Below, piece after piece: positions 44,725 to 53,024 of a stretch of DNA of 64,000 nt; the stretch's first letter is position 1, and each line of letters starts with the position of its first letter. The notes beneath the pieces are model-generated. The model had not been told where the DNA came from, ran no database searches, and saw nothing but the letters and a program-made list of their open reading frames with translations. Source of the DNA: Caulobacter vibrioides (GTDB lineage Bacteria > Pseudomonadota > Alphaproteobacteria > Caulobacterales > Caulobacteraceae); the NCBI RefSeq assembly GCF_002310375.3, contig NZ_CP023315.3, forward strand, positions 372,001 through 436,000. Reading direction: 5' to 3'. Made by a program: the position numbers and the translations under genes.

Positions 44725-45954
44725 TGGTTTGTGCGTGTAGAGCATGTCGGCTCGTCTACGGATCAGCCACAGCCGTTCCGCGTCTCCCGGCGCCATCTCC
44801 ACCGCCCGGTCATAGGCCTCCAACGCCTCTTCAACGTGCCCAAGACGCGCCAGCAGGTCCGCCTTGACCGCGTGATAGGGCTGGAACCCATCCAGCCGGT
44901 CAGCGTCCAGCGCCTCGACCTCGGCCAGGGCCGCCGCCGGCCCTGCGACCTCCGCCTGCACGACGGCGCGGTTGAGGCGGACGAAGGGGTCATCCCCCGC
45001 CTCCAGAAGCAGATCGTACAGCGCCAGCAGCGTCTCCCAGGGCGGCGGTTCAGCCAGCGAACGTCGCAGCGCCCAGGCCCCGTGTAACGCCGCCCTCAGT
45101 TGACGCGGTCCCGGACGGTTCAGCCGCGCGGCGCGGCGCAGCAGCATGTCGCCGTTGGAGATCAGGGCGCGGTTCCAGCGCCTGGGATCCTGCTCGGCCA
45201 GCGGGATCATGGCGCCGTCGGCGTCCAGCCGGGCCGGCCGCCGCGCCTCGGCGAACCGCACTAGGGCGGCGAAGGCCAGGGCCTCGGGCTCGCCGGGCAA
45301 GAGGTCCGCCAGCACGGCGGTCAGGTCCAGCATCTCGCGGGCGTAGCCGGCGTGAGGGCCCGAGCCGGCGGCGTCTTCGTGGGCGCGGGCGTAGGCCACC
45401 TCCAGCGTCGACAGCACCGCCGCCATCCGTTCGGGCCAGGCTTCGGGCCCGGGAACCTCGAACGACACGCCGGCCTCCGCGATCTTCTTCTTGGCGCGAG
45501 TCAGGCGCTGGAACATGGCCGGCTCGGCGACCAGAAAGGCGCGGGCGATCTCGGCGACCGACAGACCGCAGACCAGGCGCAATGTCAGGGCCGCGCGCGA
45601 CTCCGGCGCGACGGCGGGGTGGCAGCAGACAAAGATCAGGCGCAGCCGCTCGTCCGGGATCAGCCGGTCGTCGGAGGTCAGCACATCCTCGGCCGACGGC
45701 TGTGGTTCGGGACGCTCGGGGACGGTTCTGTGACGAACATTCCGTCTACGGATCATGTCCAGCGCGCAGCGTCTTGCGGTGGCGTAAAGCCAGGCCGCCG
45801 GATCCAGCGGCGGCGCGGCGGGCCATACCGCCGCCGCCCGCGCGCAGGCCTCGGCATAGGCCTCTTCGGCCAGGTCGAGGTCGCGGAAGCCGGCGGCCAG
45901 GGCGGCGACTATCCTGCCGCCGTCCCGCCGCGCCGATTGCTCAAGCAGGCTCAA
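44680..45954 (-). CDS. ECF42-type RNA polymerase sigma factor with TPR-like C-terminal domain
   Basis: A 424-residue sigma factor. Regions sigma2 (about residues 15-75, WLYATARRCALDMIRRR) and sigma4 (about 105-165, LTLRLVCGLSVAEIARAF) are at the N-terminus. The long C-terminal extension (about 185-405) is the helical, TPR-like SnoaL-free domain of ECF42 proteins (NRAVVQAEVAGPAAAL; GHVEEALEAYDRAVEMAPGD). Its start overlaps the stop of the YCII gene (ATGA), the usual partner. The last residues (about 410-422) are encoded by a repeat arm. No anti-sigma gene is present. Confidence 0.9.
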   Translation of the reverse strand: MSLLEQSARRDGGRIVAALAAGFRDLDLAEEAYAEACARAAAVWPAAPPLDPAAWLYATARRCALDMIRRRNVRHRTVPERPEPQPSAEDVLTSDDRLIPDERLRLIFVCCHPAVAPESRAALTLRLVCGLSVAEIARAFLVAEPAMFQRLTRAKKKIAEAGVSFEVPGPEAWPERMAAVLSTLEVAYARAHEDAAGSGPHAGYAREMLDLTAVLADLLPGEPEALAFAALVRFAEARRPARLDADGAMIPLAEQDPRRWNRALISNGDMLLRRAARLNRPGPRQLRAALHGAWALRRSLAEPPPWETLLALYDLLLEAGDDPFVRLNRAVVQAEVAGPAAALAEVEALDADRLDGFQPYHAVKADLLARLGHVEEALEAYDRAVEMAPGDAERLWLIRRRADMLYTHKPPDLPGECRGPDGER

Positions 45955-46301
45955 TCTTCGTCGATGATCGGGCGCACCTCGACCGCGCCGTCGCCGGCGA
46001 AGGGGATGCGCTTGGCGATAGCGAGGGCCGCGTCGAGGTCGGGAACCTCGATCACGTAGAAGCCGCCCAACTGCTCGCGCGCCTCGGCATAGGGGCCGTC
46101 GTGCAGGGTGTCGACGCCGCGCGACTTGCGCAGGGTGGTGGCGGTGTCAGAAGACTTCAGACCCTGGCCGCCGCGCAGCACGCCCTGCTCGGCCAGCTCG
46201 GCCGCGAGCGCCCCATGGGCCGCGATGATGGCCTCCAGGCTCATGGCGCCCTCTTCGGCATAGACCGCTTCGTTCTCGTACAGCAGCAGGGCGTATTGCA
46301 T
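45951..46301 (-). CDS. YCII/DGPF-domain protein, partner of the ECF42 sigma factor
   Basis: A 116-residue protein of the YCII-related family. MQYALLLYENEAVY begins the domain and HDGPYAEAREQLGGFYVIE is the DGPF motif (here DGPY). Proteins of this type are almost always encoded next to ECF41/ECF42 sigma factors, probably as regulators or sensors. The ATG at 46301 has GGGAGACAAAC upstream. It is the first gene of the pair and is divergent from the CoA-ligase gene, 154 bp away. Confidence 0.9.
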   Translation of the reverse strand: MQYALLLYENEAVYAEEGAMSLEAIIAAHGALAAELAEQGVLRGGQGLKSSDTATTLRKSRGVDTLHDGPYAEAREQLGGFYVIEVPDLDAALAIAKRIPFAGDGAVEVRPIIDED

Positions 46302-46455
46302 GTTTGTCTCCCGTGAGCGCGCGACCATCGCAGCGTCTCGACCCCAGAGACGCACCAGCGCGGGCGGATTCGACAGCGGGCGCCAAAAAATGTCGAGAGG
46401 GGCGCTGTCGCGCCGCACGGATTGAACAGCCGTATGACCCGCGACATAACAGGTC

Positions 46456-48246
46456 ATGGACGGATCGACCCTGAATACAGCCCCCTTCCGTGACGCTCGC
46501 TACGCGCCCCGCGCGCTGGAGGTCGAGCGACAGGGTGAGACGCTGATCCTGCGCAATCCCATGGCCTATTCGGACGCGGTGCGAACCACGACCGCGCCGC
46601 TGGCCCGCTGGGCCGCGCAGGCGCCGGACCGGGTCTGGCTGGCCGAGCGGAGCGGCGAGGGCTGGCGGACGGTGACCTATAGGGACGCCAAGGCGCAGGT
46701 CGAAGCGTTGGCGGGCGGACTCCAAGGTCTGGGCCTGCGCCGAGGACAGCCGCTGCTGATCCTGGCGCGCAACGGGATCGACCACGCCCTGATCGCCTAC
46801 GCCGCCATGAGCCTGGGCGCTCCAGCCGCGCCGGTGTCGCCGCAGTACGGGTTGAAGGGCGCAGATCTCACCCGGCTACAGCACGCCGTCGAACGGCTGA
46901 AGCCCGCCGCCGTCTATGCCGACGACGCAGAAGCCTTCGGCGACGCCCTGGCCGCGCCGTTCCTGGCCGGACTGCCGGTGGTGGTCAGCCGCAATGCGCG
47001 CCCCGGCGACGTCGCGTTTGAAGCGCTCCTTAAGAGCGCGCCGCTGGCGCCCCTGGCCCAGCCGGACGATGTGGCCAAGCTGCTCTTGACCTCCGGCTCG
47101 ACCGGCAAGCCGAAAGCGGTGGTCTGCACCCACGCCAACATCGCGCTGAACGCGGCCCAGATCGAGGCCTGCTACGCCGACCCCGACCCGCCGGTGCTGG
47201 TCAATTCCGCGCCCTGGAGCCACAGCCTGGGCGCCAACGCCATCCTGCACATGGTGCTGCACCGGGGCGGCACGCTCTATATCGACGCCGGCCAGCCCGT
47301 GCCGGGGCGCTTTGGCGAGACGGTTCGGAACCTGTCCGAGGTGGCGACGACCTATCACAACATGGTCCCGGCCGGCTGGGCGATGTTCGTCGGCGAGCTG
47401 GAGCGTGACGAGGCCCTGGCCGCCAAGTTCTTCGAGAAGGTCCGCGTGCTGCAGTACGGCGGAGCCTCCATGGCCCAGTCGATCCTCGACCGCGTCCAGG
47501 CCGTGGCGGTGCGCACGGTGGGCGAGCGGATCACGTTCGCGGCCGGCTATGGCGCGACTGAGACGGGGCCCACGGCCTGCAACATCCACTGGCTGAACGC
47601 CCGCTCAGGCATGGTGGGGCTGCCCACGCCCGGCACGGCCGTAAAGCTGGTCCCGGCCGGGGAGGGCGGCAAGTTCGAGATCCGGGTCAAGGGGCCGCAG
47701 GTCTCGCCCGGCTATCTGGATCAGCCCGAGGCCACTGCCCAGGCGTTCGACGAGGAGGGCTTCTATCGCCTGGGCGACGCGGCGCGGCTGGCCGATCCGG
47801 AGGATCCCGCCGCGGGGCTGGTGTTCGACGGGCGGCTCGTCGAGAACTTCAAGCTGGCCAGCGGCACCTTCGTCGCGGCCGGGGCCCTGCGGGTGGCGGC
47901 GGTGTCGGCGATCGGTGGGGTGGTCTCCGACGCGGTGGTCTGCGGCGAAGGACAGGACGGCGTTGGCCTGATGCTGTTCCTCGACGCCAAGGCGGCCGAG
48001 CGTCTCGGGAGCCCCGAGGCAGTGCGCGCGGCGATCGCCGAGGGCCTCTCGCGGATGAACGCCTCGGCCAAGGGCGGCGGCGGCCGCATCGCCCGGGCCC
48101 TGATCCTGGACGGCGCGCCCGACGCGGCCAGCGGCGAACTGACCGACAAAGGCTATATCAACCAGGCCTTGGCGCGAGATCGGCGGCCCAAAGAGCTTGA
48201 GCGGCTGTTTGCTGAGGCGCCCGACGCCGGGGTGATGGTGTTCTAG
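46456..48246 (+). CDS. AMP-forming acyl/aryl-CoA ligase, feruloyl-CoA synthase-like
   Basis: A 596-residue ANL-superfamily ligase. The P-loop is LLLTSGSTGKPKAVV (near residues 213-227). GYGATETGPT and RLGDAARLADPEDP..FDGRLVENFKLASG carry the adenylate and hinge residues. The last catalytic Lys is probably in TDKGYINQAL. The N-terminal FRDARYAPRALEVERQGETL matches feruloyl-CoA synthases, which activate hydroxycinnamates. No vanillin-forming hydratase partner is adjacent, so the true substrate is unsure. Confidence 0.83.
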   Translation: MDGSTLNTAPFRDARYAPRALEVERQGETLILRNPMAYSDAVRTTTAPLARWAAQAPDRVWLAERSGEGWRTVTYRDAKAQVEALAGGLQGLGLRRGQPLLILARNGIDHALIAYAAMSLGAPAAPVSPQYGLKGADLTRLQHAVERLKPAAVYADDAEAFGDALAAPFLAGLPVVVSRNARPGDVAFEALLKSAPLAPLAQPDDVAKLLLTSGSTGKPKAVVCTHANIALNAAQIEACYADPDPPVLVNSAPWSHSLGANAILHMVLHRGGTLYIDAGQPVPGRFGETVRNLSEVATTYHNMVPAGWAMFVGELERDEALAAKFFEKVRVLQYGGASMAQSILDRVQAVAVRTVGERITFAAGYGATETGPTACNIHWLNARSGMVGLPTPGTAVKLVPAGEGGKFEIRVKGPQVSPGYLDQPEATAQAFDEEGFYRLGDAARLADPEDPAAGLVFDGRLVENFKLASGTFVAAGALRVAAVSAIGGVVSDAVVCGEGQDGVGLMLFLDAKAAERLGSPEAVRAAIAEGLSRMNASAKGGGGRIARALILDGAPDAASGELTDKGYINQALARDRRPKELERLFAEAPDAGVMVF

Positions 48247-48270
48247 TCCGACCTCCCCGGCGATCATTAT

Positions 48271-48385
48271 CTCGTCATCCCGGCCGGAAGCCCGCTTGCG
48301 GGCTGTAGAGCCGGGACCCAGGGGGAGCGGCAGTGCGGTTGCCCCTGGGTCCCGGCGTTCCGCTTCGCTGCAGCCGGGATGACGA
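48271..48385. repeat. Long inverted repeat, TCGTCATCCCGGC family
   Basis: CTCGTCATCCCGGC...CCGGGACCCAGGGG (48271-48325) faces CCCCTGGGTCCCGG...GCCGGGATGACGAG (48341-48385). The left arm has an inner hairpin (AGCCCGCTTGCGGGCT). A short CCTCCCCGGCGAT stretch just upstream (48251) resembles a remnant of the GCGAATGCC family. Confidence 0.88.
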
Positions 48386-48439
48386 GCGTTTTAGTCGTTG
48401 CAAGATCGAGGCTCTGGTCTCGGCAAGCGACCCCAGGCC

Positions 48440-49090
48440 CTATTCAGCCTCAGCGCGCTCCGCGTCCAACGCCCCCGCCACGCCCAGGCAGATCAGCAAC
48501 TGGCCGAAGTAGTAGAGCCCCCAGACGCCCAGACCTGTGGCCAGATTGTCGGGCAGCGGCCCCAGTCGGCCGAAGATCAAGAGGTCCGAGACCACGAACA
48601 TCAGCGCGCCCAGGCCCACGGTCTTGAACGGGAACCGGCTCATCAGGGCCGTGGCGGCCATCACCGCCAGGAACAGGCTGTAGAGCGCGATCCCCGGCGC
48701 GCCGGCGCGGTCGGTGGGCAGCAGGAACGACACGCCGACCACCACGGGAATCAGCGCCAGGGGCGTCAGCGAGACGTTCTTGCGGTGGCGAAGATAAAGG
48801 CCGCTGGCGACGAGGTGTCCCAGCAGGAACGAGATCGCGCCGACCGTGAGACCGTGAGTCTCCAGCAGCACGTCGCCGCCGGTCCCCAGGGCCATCACCG
48901 CCGCCAGCAGCCAGCCATCCAGCGATCGCGCCCGCAGCGCAGCATGGATCGCCAAGAGGCCGACGCCCGCGCCCTTCCAGGCCGTCTCGACGCCGGGCGG
49001 CAGGGTCAGGCCCCAACTGGCCACATAGCTGACCCCGGCGATTACGGACGCGATCAGCGTCCATCGCGCGGCCGCGCTCATTCCTTGCAT
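48440..49090 (-). CDS. YhhN/TMEM86 family membrane protein
   Basis: A 216-residue integral membrane protein with about eight hydrophobic segments and the YhhN-family signatures (MALGTGGDVLLE; AISFLLGHLVASGLYL; MFVVSDLLIFG; YYFGQLLICLG). Mammalian TMEM86 members hydrolyse lysoplasmalogen, but bacterial function is not established. Starts at 49090 or 49081 are both possible. It is divergent from the ThDP-enzyme gene. Confidence 0.85.
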   Translation of the reverse strand: MQGMSAAARWTLIASVIAGVSYVASWGLTLPPGVETAWKGAGVGLLAIHAALRARSLDGWLLAAVMALGTGGDVLLETHGLTVGAISFLLGHLVASGLYLRHRKNVSLTPLALIPVVVGVSFLLPTDRAGAPGIALYSLFLAVMAATALMSRFPFKTVGLGALMFVVSDLLIFGRLGPLPDNLATGLGVWGLYYFGQLLICLGVAGALDAERAEAE

Positions 49091-49220
49091 CGTCCTGTTC
49101 CCCCCGATTTTTCCGCAGACTGCGCCGCCCCGACCGCCTCGCGCAATCGGCTTGATGCGTCGCCGGGTTGGCGCAGACGGCGAAATGTCGGAAGGAAGAA
49201 GCACAGGTACGGAGAAGACC

Positions 49221-50762
49221 ATGAACGGCGCGGACGCCCTGATCACCACCCTGGCCGACAACGGCGTGACCGCCTGTTTCGCCAATCCCGGCACCAGCGA
49301 GATGCAGTTCGTCTCGGCCCTGGACCGCGAGCCGCGCATGCGCAGCGTACTCTGCCTGTTCGAGGGCGTGGCGACCGGCGCCGCCGACGGTTATGGCCGT
49401 ATGGCCGGCAAGCCCGCCTGCACCCTGCTGCATCTGGGTCCCGGCTACGCCAACGGCGCGGCCAACCTGCACAACGCCCGCCGCGCGTTCACGCCGGTGG
49501 TCAATGTGATCGGCGACCACGCCACCTATCACCGCGACTTCGATGCGCCGCTGAACAGCGACATCGCCGCCCTGGCTGCACCCAACTCGCTGTGGGTCAA
49601 GTCGGCGGAGACCGCCGACAGCGTCGGGCCGCTGGCCGCCGAGGCCATCGTCGCCGCTTACGGAACGCCGGGCGGCAACGCCTGCCTGGTCCTGCCCGCC
49701 GATGCGGCCTGGAACGAAGCCACGGTCAAGGGACCGGTGGTGACGCCGCCCGCCTTCGCCGCGCCCGATGCGGCGTCGGTCGAGGCTGTCGCCAAGGTTC
49801 TAAGCGACGCGATAAAGCCCGTGCTGCTGCTGGGCTCGGGCGCCTGCGGCGAGGCGGCGCTGGCGGCGGCCGGACGGCTGTCGGCCCACGGCGTGCGCGT
49901 ACTGACCGACACCTTTACGGCCCGCCAGGCGCGCGGCGAGGGCCGCTTCCGGCCCGACAAGCTGCCCTATTTCGGCGAGCTGGCGCTGAAGGATCTCGAC
50001 GGCGTCGACCTGATGGTGCTGGTCGCCACCCAAACGCCCGTGGCGTTCTTCGCCTATCCCGACCGCCCCAGCGTGCTGGTTCCCGAAGGCTGTTCTGTCG
50101 AGACCCTGTGCGGTCGCGAGGTCGATGCGGCGGCGGCGCTCAACGCCCTGGCCGACGCGCTGGGCGCGCCCGTCGTCGGCTCCGTCGAGACCTATGCCGC
50201 GCCCGATGCGCCGGCCGGACGCCTGGACGCCTGGGCCATCGGCGCGGCGATCGCGCGGCATATGCCCACGGACACCATCATCTCCGACGACGCGGTGACG
50301 GCGGGCCTGCCGATCTTCACCCAGACCAAGGCCGCCCGCGCGCACGACTGGCTGTCCCTGACCGGCGGCGCGATCGGCCAGGGGATCCCGTTGGCGATCG
50401 GCGCGGCGGTGGCCTGTCCGGAGCGCAAGGTGCTGGCCCTGACCGGTGACGGCGCCGGCATGTACACGGTCCAGGGCCTCTGGACGGTGGTCCGCGAAAA
50501 GCTGGACGTGACCGTGGTGGTCTTCGCCAACCACGCCTACCGCATTCTTGGCATTGAGCTGGGTCGCACGGGCGCCGGCAATCCGGGCCCCGCCGCCTCG
50601 AAGCTGCTGGACTTGGGCGATCCTCGCATCGACTGGGTCAAGCTGGCCGAGGGCCTGGGCATGGCGGCCGAGCGCGTCGCCACCGCCGAGGCCTTCGACG
50701 AGGCCTTCGCCCGCGCCATGGCCACGCCGGGGCCGCGCCTGATCGAAGCGGCGATGGGGTGA
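49221..50762 (+). CDS. Thiamine diphosphate-dependent decarboxylase/carboligase (acetolactate synthase-like)
   Basis: A 513-residue ThDP enzyme. N-terminal Pyr domain with the activating Glu in CLFEGVATGAADGYGR (near residue 52) and GPGYANGAANLHNAR. C-terminal PP domain with TGDGAGMYTVQGLWT...ANHAYRIL, the GDG-xn-N motif that binds ThDP through magnesium. It resembles benzoylformate-decarboxylase/acetolactate-synthase-like proteins with no FAD-domain hallmarks. The ATG at 49221 follows GGAGAAG. It is tightly followed by the IYD-like gene, so the two likely share a pathway. Confidence 0.85.
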   Translation: MNGADALITTLADNGVTACFANPGTSEMQFVSALDREPRMRSVLCLFEGVATGAADGYGRMAGKPACTLLHLGPGYANGAANLHNARRAFTPVVNVIGDHATYHRDFDAPLNSDIAALAAPNSLWVKSAETADSVGPLAAEAIVAAYGTPGGNACLVLPADAAWNEATVKGPVVTPPAFAAPDAASVEAVAKVLSDAIKPVLLLGSGACGEAALAAAGRLSAHGVRVLTDTFTARQARGEGRFRPDKLPYFGELALKDLDGVDLMVLVATQTPVAFFAYPDRPSVLVPEGCSVETLCGREVDAAAALNALADALGAPVVGSVETYAAPDAPAGRLDAWAIGAAIARHMPTDTIISDDAVTAGLPIFTQTKAARAHDWLSLTGGAIGQGIPLAIGAAVACPERKVLALTGDGAGMYTVQGLWTVVREKLDVTVVVFANHAYRILGIELGRTGAGNPGPAASKLLDLGDPRIDWVKLAEGLGMAAERVATAEAFDEAFARAMATPGPRLIEAAMG

Positions 50763-50767
50763 GCGCC

Positions 50768-51445
50768 ATGACCACCGAACATCCAAGCTTACCCCTACCG
50801 GACCGTTGGGCGCTCAGTGATGAGGTAATGTTGGCGCGGGCCGACACCGCGTTGGATCGCCTGCGGCGTCGGCACACCATTCGCGACTTCAGCGATCGGC
50901 CGGTGCCGCGCCAGATCATCGAACGCTGCATCGAGGCGGCGGCGACCGCGCCGAGCGGGGCCAACCAACAACCCTGGCGCTTCGTTCTGATTGGGAAGGG
51001 CCCTTTGCGCGAACGGCTGCGTGCCGAGGCGGAGGCCGAAGAGCGCGCCTTCTATGCCGGCAAGGCGGGCGAGGAGTGGTTACGCCATCTGGCGCCCCTG
51101 GGGACAGACGCGAACAAGCCGTTTCTGGAGACCGCGCCATGGCTGATCGCCATTTTCGGGCAACGTCATGGGCTCGACGCGGCGGGTGGCAAGATCAAGC
51201 ACTACTACGTGCCCGAATCGGTAGGCATCGCCACCGGCTTTCTGATCGCGGCGCTGAATGAGGCGGGCCTGGCGACCTTGACCCATACGCCGAGCCCCAT
51301 GGGCTTTCTCAATGAGGCCCTGGGGCGACCGGATCATGAGAAGCCCTACATTCTGCTGGTGGTTGGGCATCCTGCCGACGACGCCACCGTTCCTGCCGCC
51401 GCCAAGGAAAAGCTGCCCTTGGACGCCGTGCTCAGCCACCGCTGA
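50768..51445 (+). CDS. Nitroreductase-fold flavoprotein, iodotyrosine deiodinase (IYD)-like
   Basis: A 225-residue FMN enzyme. RRRHTIRDFSDRPV and APSGANQQPW bind FMN. Glu92, Tyr96 and Lys117 follow the E-x3-Y-x20-K spacing of the IYD residues that clamp the zwitterion of halotyrosines. KIKHYYVPESVGIATGFLIA and LGRPDHEKPYILLVVGHP also resemble vertebrate IYD. Bacterial IYD homologues reductively dehalogenate halotyrosines, so a similar activity is expected. A GTG at 50759 is an alternative start overlapping the ThDP gene. Confidence 0.85.
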   Translation: MTTEHPSLPLPDRWALSDEVMLARADTALDRLRRRHTIRDFSDRPVPRQIIERCIEAAATAPSGANQQPWRFVLIGKGPLRERLRAEAEAEERAFYAGKAGEEWLRHLAPLGTDANKPFLETAPWLIAIFGQRHGLDAAGGKIKHYYVPESVGIATGFLIAALNEAGLATLTHTPSPMGFLNEALGRPDHEKPYILLVVGHPADDATVPAAAKEKLPLDAVLSHR

Positions 51446-51458
51446 GGCCCAAAGAAAA

Positions 51459-51497
51459 AGCCCGCCCGGATCGCTCCGGGCGGGCTCTTCTTTGTCA
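51459..51497. terminator. Bidirectional terminator between the IYD-like and cysteine-rich genes
   Basis: A perfect 12-bp stem (51459-51470 with 51475-51486), loop TCGC. CTTCTTTG follows on plus and TTTTTCTTT on minus. It serves two convergent genes. Confidence 0.92.
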
Positions 51498-51511
51498 GGC
51501 CTTGGCCTGGA

Positions 51512-52861
51512 TCAGGCCTTCGGCTTGTTGGTCGGCAGCTTGCAGCCACCGCCGATGCCCTTGGCCTGGGCGCAGGAGAGGAACTCCTTGGCGGCCGGCT
51601 TGGCGACGCCGATCGGATAGCCCAGGACCCAGCCCGGCAGGCCGTCCGAGCAGGCGACTTCGATGAAGCCTTCGACGTCGGTCGAACCGATGATGCGGGC
51701 GTCCGAGACCTGGCACGAGGCCTTGTTGAAGCCGACGAGGTCCTTGGTCAGGCGGGCGTACTGCGTGTCCTTCTTGGTGAAGGAGCAGCGGTAGCCGTTC
51801 ATCTCGGCGGTCAGGCAGTCAAAGACCTTGCCGTCGGTGGCGGTGAACACGGCGATGCCGCCGACGTCGCTGCCCGTGCACTTCAGCTCGACGATTTCCT
51901 TTTTCGGGTCGTTGGTCGGCAGCATGCCGTACTTCTCGACGTCGCAGGGGAAACCGGCCTTGGTGGCCAGCTTGCTGTAGAAGCCGGCCTGTTCGGTCTG
52001 AGCGGCCACCGCGTCGGTCATGGTGCAGCCGCCGCCGACGAAGCCGGCCTGGGCGCACGGGATGGCGCGGTTGAAGGCCCCGCTGACCGAGGTCTGCTGA
52101 TAGATGTAGCCCTTGCCGTCGTCGCAGGAGACTTCGAAGTAGTTGTCGACCTTGGTGCTGAGGACGTAGCGCTTGTCCTTGATCGCGCACTTGGTGCCGG
52201 CGGCCGCAGCGGCCGTGTTCAGCGTGTCGACGATCTGCAGCTGGGTCTGACGGTTGGTCAGCTTGCAGCTGACATTGCCGCCTTCTTCGTACAGCAGGCA
52301 GCTGTTGACCGCGACTTCACCGGCGATGTTCATCGGCGCGGTGGTTTGGACGATGTAGCCCGAGCCGCCCTTACAGGCGACTTCGAAGTACGAGTTCTTG
52401 GCGCCCGAGCCGATGGCGCGGGTGTTCTCGATCTCGCACGAGGCGCCGCCCTTCTTGACGTAGGCGTCGAGGCCCGAACCGGGATTGGCGTTGCCCGGCA
52501 GGATGCAGGCCAGACCGCCGACCTTGCCATCCGGACCCGGCTGGCTCGTTTCGAGGCAGCTGTAGACCTGCGGCGCGGTGTCCTTCTTGGCGACGAGCGC
52601 AAAGCCCATGCCTTCGCTACACGCGACTTCGAAGTACTTGGAAGCCGCCTTCTTGTCCTCGCCGATATAGCGAGCGTCCGACACGGTGCAGCTGGCGCCG
52701 CTGGCCTGCACGATGGCCGGCGCTTCCTTCATGCCTGCTTCACGCGCCTTGGCGTCGATGGCGGGCTTGCCCTTCTGTTCCTTCTGCGCCGAAATGACGG
52801 CGGACGGAACGAGTACGGCGACCGCGAGGGCGGCCGTCAGGCCGATCGCGAAAGGCCTCAT
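51512..52861 (-). CDS. Exported protein of five tandem four-cysteine modules (unknown family)
   Basis: A 449-residue secreted protein with a signal peptide (about 1-25, ending VISAQ) and a short charged linker. It then has five modules of about 80 residues with Cys at 58/81/102/119, 142/163/188/199, 225/246/269/279, 306/328/349/359 and 383/404/430/440. All 20 Cys fall in this pattern. Modules share a CxVSDARxIG opening and YFEVACxxGxGF core. Probably a disulfide-rich repeat scaffold in the envelope. The ATG at 52861 has AGGAG 9 nt upstream; the earlier ATG (52870) directly abuts it. Confidence 0.85.
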   Translation of the reverse strand: MRPFAIGLTAALAVAVLVPSAVISAQKEQKGKPAIDAKAREAGMKEAPAIVQASGASCTVSDARYIGEDKKAASKYFEVACSEGMGFALVAKKDTAPQVYSCLETSQPGPDGKVGGLACILPGNANPGSGLDAYVKKGGASCEIENTRAIGSGAKNSYFEVACKGGSGYIVQTTAPMNIAGEVAVNSCLLYEEGGNVSCKLTNRQTQLQIVDTLNTAAAAAGTKCAIKDKRYVLSTKVDNYFEVSCDDGKGYIYQQTSVSGAFNRAIPCAQAGFVGGGCTMTDAVAAQTEQAGFYSKLATKAGFPCDVEKYGMLPTNDPKKEIVELKCTGSDVGGIAVFTATDGKVFDCLTAEMNGYRCSFTKKDTQYARLTKDLVGFNKASCQVSDARIIGSTDVEGFIEVACSDGLPGWVLGYPIGVAKPAAKEFLSCAQAKGIGGGCKLPTNKPKA

Positions 52862-53024
52862 GGGATACATCTCCTGGGTGGATTCCTCGCGCGGACATAA
52901 GCGCGTGCTTGCATCGGGGGTCAAGATACCGTCCGACCTAGGCGTGATCGTGACAGCCCCTAGGGGCAAAAAATGGGTAAGATCCGGAAAAAGCGTCGGT
53001 CAAAGGGCGCGCGGAGGGAGTGAA

